Part shown: positions 8,051 through 12,497 of the stretch, piece by piece
How positions within the stretch are numbered: position 1 is the first letter of the stretch
Layout of the letters: each line of letters starts with the position of its first letter
Assembly: GCA_000934385.1 (NCBI GenBank)
Contig: KN880890.1
Coordinates: forward strand, 1-12,497
DNA: 12,497 nucleotides
Direction of reading: 5' to 3'
Origin: Cylindrobasidium torrendii FP15055 ss-10
Taxonomy: Eukaryota; Basidiomycota; Agaricomycetes; Agaricales; Physalacriaceae
The notes under the pieces: model-generated
The model's input: the letters and a program-made list of their open reading frames with translations, nothing else
The model's database searches: none
Told to the model about the DNA's origin: nothing
Position numbers and translations under genes: made by a program

Positions 8051-11000
8051 ATGTCCACCGACTCCGTCTACTACTGCAGCAACCCATACTGCCGCAAGGC
8101 GTTCGGCACTCACGACACCATGGTTCGACATATGGCGCACACTCGCAATTGCAGCGCCTGGGAAGAGCAAGTGACAGCTGCCGTAGCCGCCCGCCAGCTA
8201 CGCTCGCGCGTTCTCCCTGGCTCAGCAAGAGACCCTGACGCAGATGTCTGGGACGAAGACGACGGAGATTTCGATTACATCGACAACCCAGCCCCCGTTG
8301 CACCTGCCACGACAGCTGCTGGCCCTTCGAATCCTCTCGCAAGTCGCACACGCACTACGATTGAGGATGCGCCGGACTCCGACGATGAAGACGATGGTGA
8401 CTCTGCGCGCGGGGAGCCCATGGAGCCACAACCGGGACCAGGCGATTACGGTGCGGACGACGAAGATGAGCAGCCTCCAGTGCCCACTCATGAGTTTATG
8501 CGGGAGCTCCTCAACTTGGAGGAGGAGTTGTTCACTCTAGGGGATGATAACGCAGAGATGGGGGCCGCTGGGCCAGGACCTTCGACTCTACGCAACCGCC
8601 TCACGCAGAAGATTGGAGTTCGGCCTCGCAGCTTGGATGACACGGATGCCGACGACGACGACGAAGAAACCATTGAGTACCATCCCACCGCCGCTACGAA
8701 AATCTACATGGCTCCCACAATCCACGCTCGTTGGCGTGCTATCTTCGGCGACGCAGCCGTTCCATCAGTGGCTTCGACCTCCGACGATGTTATGGACGGT
8801 ACGCGGCGTCCAGATATTCGCGACACCAACCTCTACCATCCCTTTGCCTCCAAACTCGACTGGGAGATCGCAAGATGGATGGTGTCGGATGGCATAGGAC
8901 ATTCGTCGTTCAACCGACTGCTTGAAATAGAAGGGGTGCGTTCGTTCTAGCTAATTTGTACACGTCTTACTGACAGGACACAGGTGAAGGAGAAGCTTGG
9001 TCTTTCGTACAACAACACTGCTGGTCTTCACGAAACCTTGGACAACATACCTCGCCGCGCTGGGGAGTGGCACACCAAGGAGCTGTCCTTCCCAGACCTC
9101 CCCAACGAGACGTTCATCCTGCGCCATAGGGACATCCTTGAGGCAGTCCAGAGCCTCTGGGGTGACCCATCCCTCGCCAATAAGATTGTCTATCGGCCGT
9201 GCAAGATCTTCACCGACCGCAACAAAAGTCATCGGATCGTCAATGAGATGTGGACAGGGGATTGGTGGTGGAGGATACAAGTGCGTCTTTCTTTGTATTC
9301 AAACTGTTCCGAGGCTGATTTCGCTGCAGAATATGCTTCCGCTTGGCCACACGCTAGCCTCCCTCATCATTTCGACGGACAAAACCCAACTCACGCAATT
9401 TTCGGGCAGCAGACAAGCCTACCCCGTCTATCTTACCCTCGGCAACATCCCCAACGCCCTTCGCCGCAAGCCCTCTGAGCAAGCGTGCATCCTAATCGCA
9501 TATCTTCCGGTGGAGAAGCTATCTCGCGACGCGGTCTCCAAGCAAGCCGTCGGTGCACGATACCAGCGCTTGTTCCACGCTGCGATGACCGAGTTGTTCA
9601 AGCCTCTAATCGTTGCTGGCAAGAAAGGCGTCAAGATGACCTCCGGAGATGGCCAGGTTCATGTCGTCCACCCTGTCCTCGCGGCCTACGTCGCAGATTA
9701 CCCAGAACAATGCCTCGTCACTTGTAGCAAGCAGGGATCTTGCCCGAAGTGCCATGCTGGCCCGAAAGAGCTGGATGATTTCCCTCCTCCTCCCGCACGC
9801 AGCCAAGCCCAAACTCTCGAAGTAATGCAGGAGACAGCTGCGTCTTCTTCCTCCCGTAACCAATACTTCAAGACCTGCATGGCAGCCAACGTTAACGGCA
9901 ACGTTACCGAGCCCTTCTGGAAGGACCTTCCTTTCACCGACATCCACTTATCACAAACACCCGACGTCCTTCATCAGCTTTACCAGGGCGTTCTCAAACA
10001 CATCATCTCTTGGTGCCAGGCTCTCCTCACCGAGGAGGAGCTGGACTCTCGCATCCGCCGCCTCCCTCGTTCCCTCGGCGTTCGTCATTTCAAGAACGGC
10101 ATCAGCGCACTCTCGCAGATCAGCGGCACCGAGCGCAAAAACATGGGCAAAATCTTGCTCGTCTGCATTGTCGACCGCATGTCCAAGAAGGCGGTCACTG
10201 CTGTGCGCGCCATCCTCGACTTTATCCATCTGGCTCAGTACCGTACGCATGACAACGAAACACTTGGCTACATGGAGGCAGCCCTTCAGCGCTGGCGCGA
10301 CAACAAAGACTATTTCATTTCTGTCAAGATTCGAGAACACTTCTGCATCCCGAAGTTCCACTCCCTCGTTCACTATGTCAAGATGATTCGTTATTTCGGC
10401 ACCACGGACAATTTCAACACAGAGATGTTCGAACGCCTGCATATCGAATTCGCCAAGAAGGGATGGCGTGCCTCCAATCACCGCGACGAGTTCCCCCAGA
10501 TGTGCACCTGGGTGACCCGCCTTGAGAGTGTTCATTCGTTTTCTCGATATCAGGAGTGGCTTCATGCACACGTCGGTGCGTGTCTCCTGCATCTTCCTGT
10601 TCTGCTTGCACTAACTCGACTCTAGTCAATGCCCCTCAAGACGACAACGCACGGCAGACGACTCCGTGCGCTACGTTGACCTCTGGCGCTCCCTCCACCA
10701 CCTCCACTACTGCATCTACTACCGGCACGTCCACCTCCATGACCAGCGCTACCCCGACGGGTGCCGGAGAAACCACCATCGCATCCTCTTCCGATAACAA
10801 CCCTGTTCCAATTGAGCAACCCAAGGCATCGCGCCAGCCTTTTCAACAACTACTTCTGCCTCGTCGCCCCACCCTTCCCAATCGGCATGTCAAAGTCGTC
10901 GCCGTGGAGCACCGTCTTCCCGCTCTACGTTCTCAGCTGCGTGACTACATCAACGGACTCGAGCTCGAACATACCTATGTTGCCAACAAATACCCCAGCA

Positions 11001-11604
11001 TCCCTTTCGACCGCATCGACGTCTTCCATTCCTTCAAGTTCTCGCGAGAAGGCCTTGACGACGATACTCGGGAAAACGACTGGGTGAAGGCTTCCCCGCT
11101 AGATGGGGGTCGTTTTGACACCGTCGTAGTCCTTGACGGCGACGACGCTGAGGTCGCCGGTCTACAAGGTCGGGCTTGCGTCGTGCATTCACGTAGCGTA
11201 TGCTGATTTGGTTTTTGGCAGGTACTCGCATAGGTCGCGTTTGTCTAGTTTTCAAACTGCCGGAAGCGGTGAAGATCCATGGTATTCTGGTGCCATACCC
11301 CGCCTACTGGCCGCGACAGCCCTTAGCTTATGTGACGTGGTACACCAAACCACAATTGGCGCGTGGGGCAGCTGACACCCACAACCTACCGAACTTGTCA
11401 AAACAGCTGGACAAGAACGGCAAGCCAGTGTTTTCTATCATTCCGCTCTCGAACGTTCGGCAGAGCTGCATGCTTGTGCCCAACTTCACGAAGACACCGA
11501 GGTCTGTCTGGGACACCGACATATGTACATTAGATACCTGCGAACATTTCTATGTTAATAATTGGCAAAGCTTATACACTTACCGTACTGTCTACCTATC
11601 TTGA
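8051..11604 (+). CDS. Plavaka-family DDE transposase, 1117 aa (5 exons)
   Basis: The model is join(8051..8935,8984..9280,9330..10575,10626..11168,11222..11604), 3354 nt with no stop or frameshift. Introns of 48, 49, 50 and 53 nt keep frame; the first three start GTGCGT, and the fourth starts with the unusual GTCGGG. An N-terminal zinc finger (C9, C14, H27 and H30 or C34) is followed by a long acidic disordered region (about 65-240). Family hallmarks then come in order: LDWEIARWM, GLSYNN, TGDWWWRIQ just before exon 3, STDKTQLTQF with D411, AYPVYLTLGNIP, HPVLAAYVADYPEQ, a Cys cluster (C526, C532, C535), TPDVLHQLYQGVLKH with D606, and FERLHIEFAKKGWRASNHRDE with E762 as the likely third acidic residue. 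A Ser/Thr-rich linker (about 815-870) precedes the conserved C-terminal part (GLQGTRIGRVCLVFKLP, LAYVTWY). It cuts and joins the element ends in the nucleus. The start has a good context and follows a TATA box. Assignment rests on recalled family motifs. Confidence 0.93.
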
Positions 11605-11765
11605 TTATATCTGTATTGTATGGACTATTGTACTACCATGATTGGTATAATTCTCTCAATTTTCGGGTGCTTGTTGAAGGCTTCGCATCTGGGAGGTGAT
11701 TATGGTTTTGCAATACCAGTGGCATCTGTGTGCAAATAGTCTATGGGACAACAGGCCTATCCACA

Positions 11766-11790
11766 TGTGGAAGGTCGGGGGTTCGATTCC
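11766..11790 (+). other. tRNA B-box-like motif, right copy
   Basis: TGTGG, then GGTCG, ends in GGTTCGATTCC (11780-11790). It has a good T-arm (GGGGG and CCCCT around TTCGATT). An A-box-like TAGTCTATGGG lies at 11737-11747, and a D-arm-like pairing is possible. The acceptor and anticodon stems do not pair properly, so I do not call a tRNA. It is inverted relative to the left copy at 589-614. Confidence 0.35.
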
Positions 11791-11909
11791 CCTTGCATGC
11801 ATGTTGTCAATACTTGTATTAGTGTGATTAGTTTTTTGGGGAATATGGTTAAGAATGTTTCTTGGGCATGCCCAAGTTCACCTAAGTTATCTAAGGTCTT
11901 TTCAGTACA

Positions 11910-11937
11910 CTACTTATACTTATAGAAGTATGAGTAG
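11910..11937. repeat. 12-bp-arm hairpin in the right subterminal region
   Basis: Arms 11910-11921 and 11926-11937 pair at 11 Watson-Crick positions plus one G-T (11915 with 11932), around a 4-nt loop ATAG. No T-run follows, so it is not a bacterial-type terminator. It is probably a binding site or a structural element of the transposon end. Confidence 0.6.
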
Positions 11938-12059
11938 ACTTAATTCAGATATAAGTTCTTGAGGTGTGCTGCTTATATTTATGTGGATATTAGGGAACTT
12001 GATGCAAGCATAGGTGCTACTAGTACATAGTGAACACATATGTTGTACCATGTTATGAC

Positions 12060-12069
12060 TGCCCACTGC
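12060..12069 (-). repeat. Subterminal decamer, inverted partner of 239-248
   Basis: TGCCCACTGC is the exact reverse complement of 239-248. It is followed directly by a TCATAACCTAGGT block reminiscent of the left repeats. Confidence 0.4.
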
Positions 12070-12207
12070 TCATAACCTAGGTCTACCAGGTTGCTACAGG
12101 TAGCTGGGAGGTCATCTATGTCTGCAATGGCCGACATGTTGGTGGGAGGTAAGCCATGTCAACATAGGTGATGACCACCCACTAGTATAAACCTAAGTAT
12201 GCCTCAG

Positions 12208-12239
12208 GCTGAATTTGAATGGCTAGCCCTTTCCTGATG
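12208..12239 (-). repeat. Right terminal inverted repeat
   Basis: Read inward on the minus strand it begins CATCAGGAAAGGGCTA, like base 1 onward; 28 of 32 positions match without gaps. Bases after 12239 are unrelated to sequence inside the left end, which marks the element boundary. Confidence 0.93.
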
Positions 12240-12497
12240 GACTTGAACGAAACGACAGCGGTTTCGCGAAATATTCGAAAATCTCGGTAGAGTTACTCAG
12301 ATTTACCTATATCTCTGCGATCCCGGAGTGAATCGCTAAGTTCGGAGGAGATGATACACTGTGTTTGTACACACGCGTTGAACCACCGAGATTTTGCGAT
12401 TTTCAGAACTACGAATCATAACGAACGAACTAGAACTAAGATACAACGGACTTGCTATACGAAGCGTCTAACAAGTTTGCGTGCATCGTTTTGCTAT
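12240..12497. other. Right flanking DNA outside the transposon
   Basis: It has no gene. An inverted repeat, AAAATCTCGGT (12278-12288) and ACCGAGATTTT (12385-12395), encloses about 96 nt. It could be part of another repeat or simply host intergenic sequence. The target-site duplication should start at 12240 but cannot be confirmed without the left flank. Confidence 0.5.

Larger units (their letters stand above)
11605..12207. other. Right subterminal non-coding region
   Basis: It is AT-rich with no credible gene. It contains a B-box-like motif (11766-11790), a 12-bp-arm hairpin (11910-11937), the inverted decamer (12060-12069) and scattered ACCTAAG / AACCTAGGT motifs (11880, 12074, 12190) related to the left-end repeats. 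The transposase 3' UTR and poly(A) site must lie at its start; the AT-rich stretch at 11605-11660 is the likely place. Confidence 0.65.
1..12239. mobile_element. Complete Plavaka-type (CACTA-like) DNA transposon with two accessory genes
   Basis: The two ends carry a matching terminal inverted repeat (1-32 and 12208-12239, 28/32 identical). Between them are an intact Plavaka-type transposase gene (8051-11604) and two further spliced genes on the opposite strand (746-2762 and 3932-6546). The non-coding ends hold degenerate direct repeats, inverted motifs and hairpins, as expected of subterminal transposase-binding regions in CACTA-like elements. The three genes have open, consistently spliced frames, so this copy may be autonomous. 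The left boundary coincides with the window start, so the first base could lie one or a few bases outside; 12240 is a G that would extend the repeat if the preceding base is C. Seen: the TIR, the genes and the repeats. Known: Plavaka transposases move DNA elements in basidiomycetes. Inferred: that everything between the TIRs moves as one unit. Confidence 0.88.

Noticed and set aside
8051..11604. KDZ (Kyakuja/Dileera/Zisupton) transposase
   Set aside because: The DKTQLT, AYPVYLTLGNIP, DYPEQ and DVLHQLYQG motifs fit Plavaka; the CxC-domain layout of KDZ proteins is absent from this gene.
11729..11801. tRNA gene around the right B-box
   Set aside because: The T-arm and an A-box-like stretch are present, but acceptor and anticodon stems cannot be paired in register with the T-arm, and position 33 is not T.
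1..12497. CRISPR array, bacterial operons or ribosomal RNA
   Set aside because: No regularly spaced identical repeats, no Shine-Dalgarno-organised genes and no rRNA-like sequence; spliced genes show a fungal genome.

Overview
The window reads as DNA of a mushroom-forming basidiomycete (Agaricomycetes). Three protein genes are interrupted by 13 short introns (47-70 nt; a possible fourteenth is 45 nt), with GT..AG ends and mostly CTAAC/CTGAT/CTGAC-like branch sites. The largest gene encodes a Plavaka-type DNA transposase, a family best known from basidiomycete genomes.

Almost the whole window is one mobile element. Bases 1-32 and 12208-12239 form a terminal inverted repeat with 28 of 32 positions matching and no gap (outer end CATCAGGAAAGGGCTA). 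I therefore read 1..12239 as one complete Plavaka (CACTA-like) transposon of about 12.2 kb. Bases 12240-12497 are right-hand flank. The left flank, and so the target-site duplication, lies outside the window.

Layout: left TIR; left subterminal region with degenerate ~37 bp repeats (199-531) and a tRNA B-box-like motif (589-614); gene A on the minus strand (746-2762, seven exons, 566 aa; acidic, basic and coiled-coil parts, function unknown); a 1.17 kb spacer with a Cys-rich, probably decayed reading frame and a partial duplication; gene B on the minus strand (3932-6546, four exons, 813 aa, function unknown); a 1.5 kb divergent promoter region with three ACGCGT boxes and two copies of a double-palindrome module; the transposase on the plus strand (8051-11604, five exons, 1117 aa, no frameshift or stop); right subterminal region with a second B-box in inverted orientation and a strong hairpin; right TIR.

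How the parts may work together (inference): the transposase would bind the TIRs and subterminal repeats and catalyse cut-and-paste movement. Genes A and B sit inside the TIRs, are intact, carry nuclear-localisation-like basic runs, and have no recognised metabolic role. They are candidates for accessory transposition or regulatory proteins, comparable in position to the second protein of plant CACTA elements, or for cargo. Intact splicing and frames in all three genes suggest a young, possibly autonomous copy. The two accessory proteins are the main candidates here for something undescribed.
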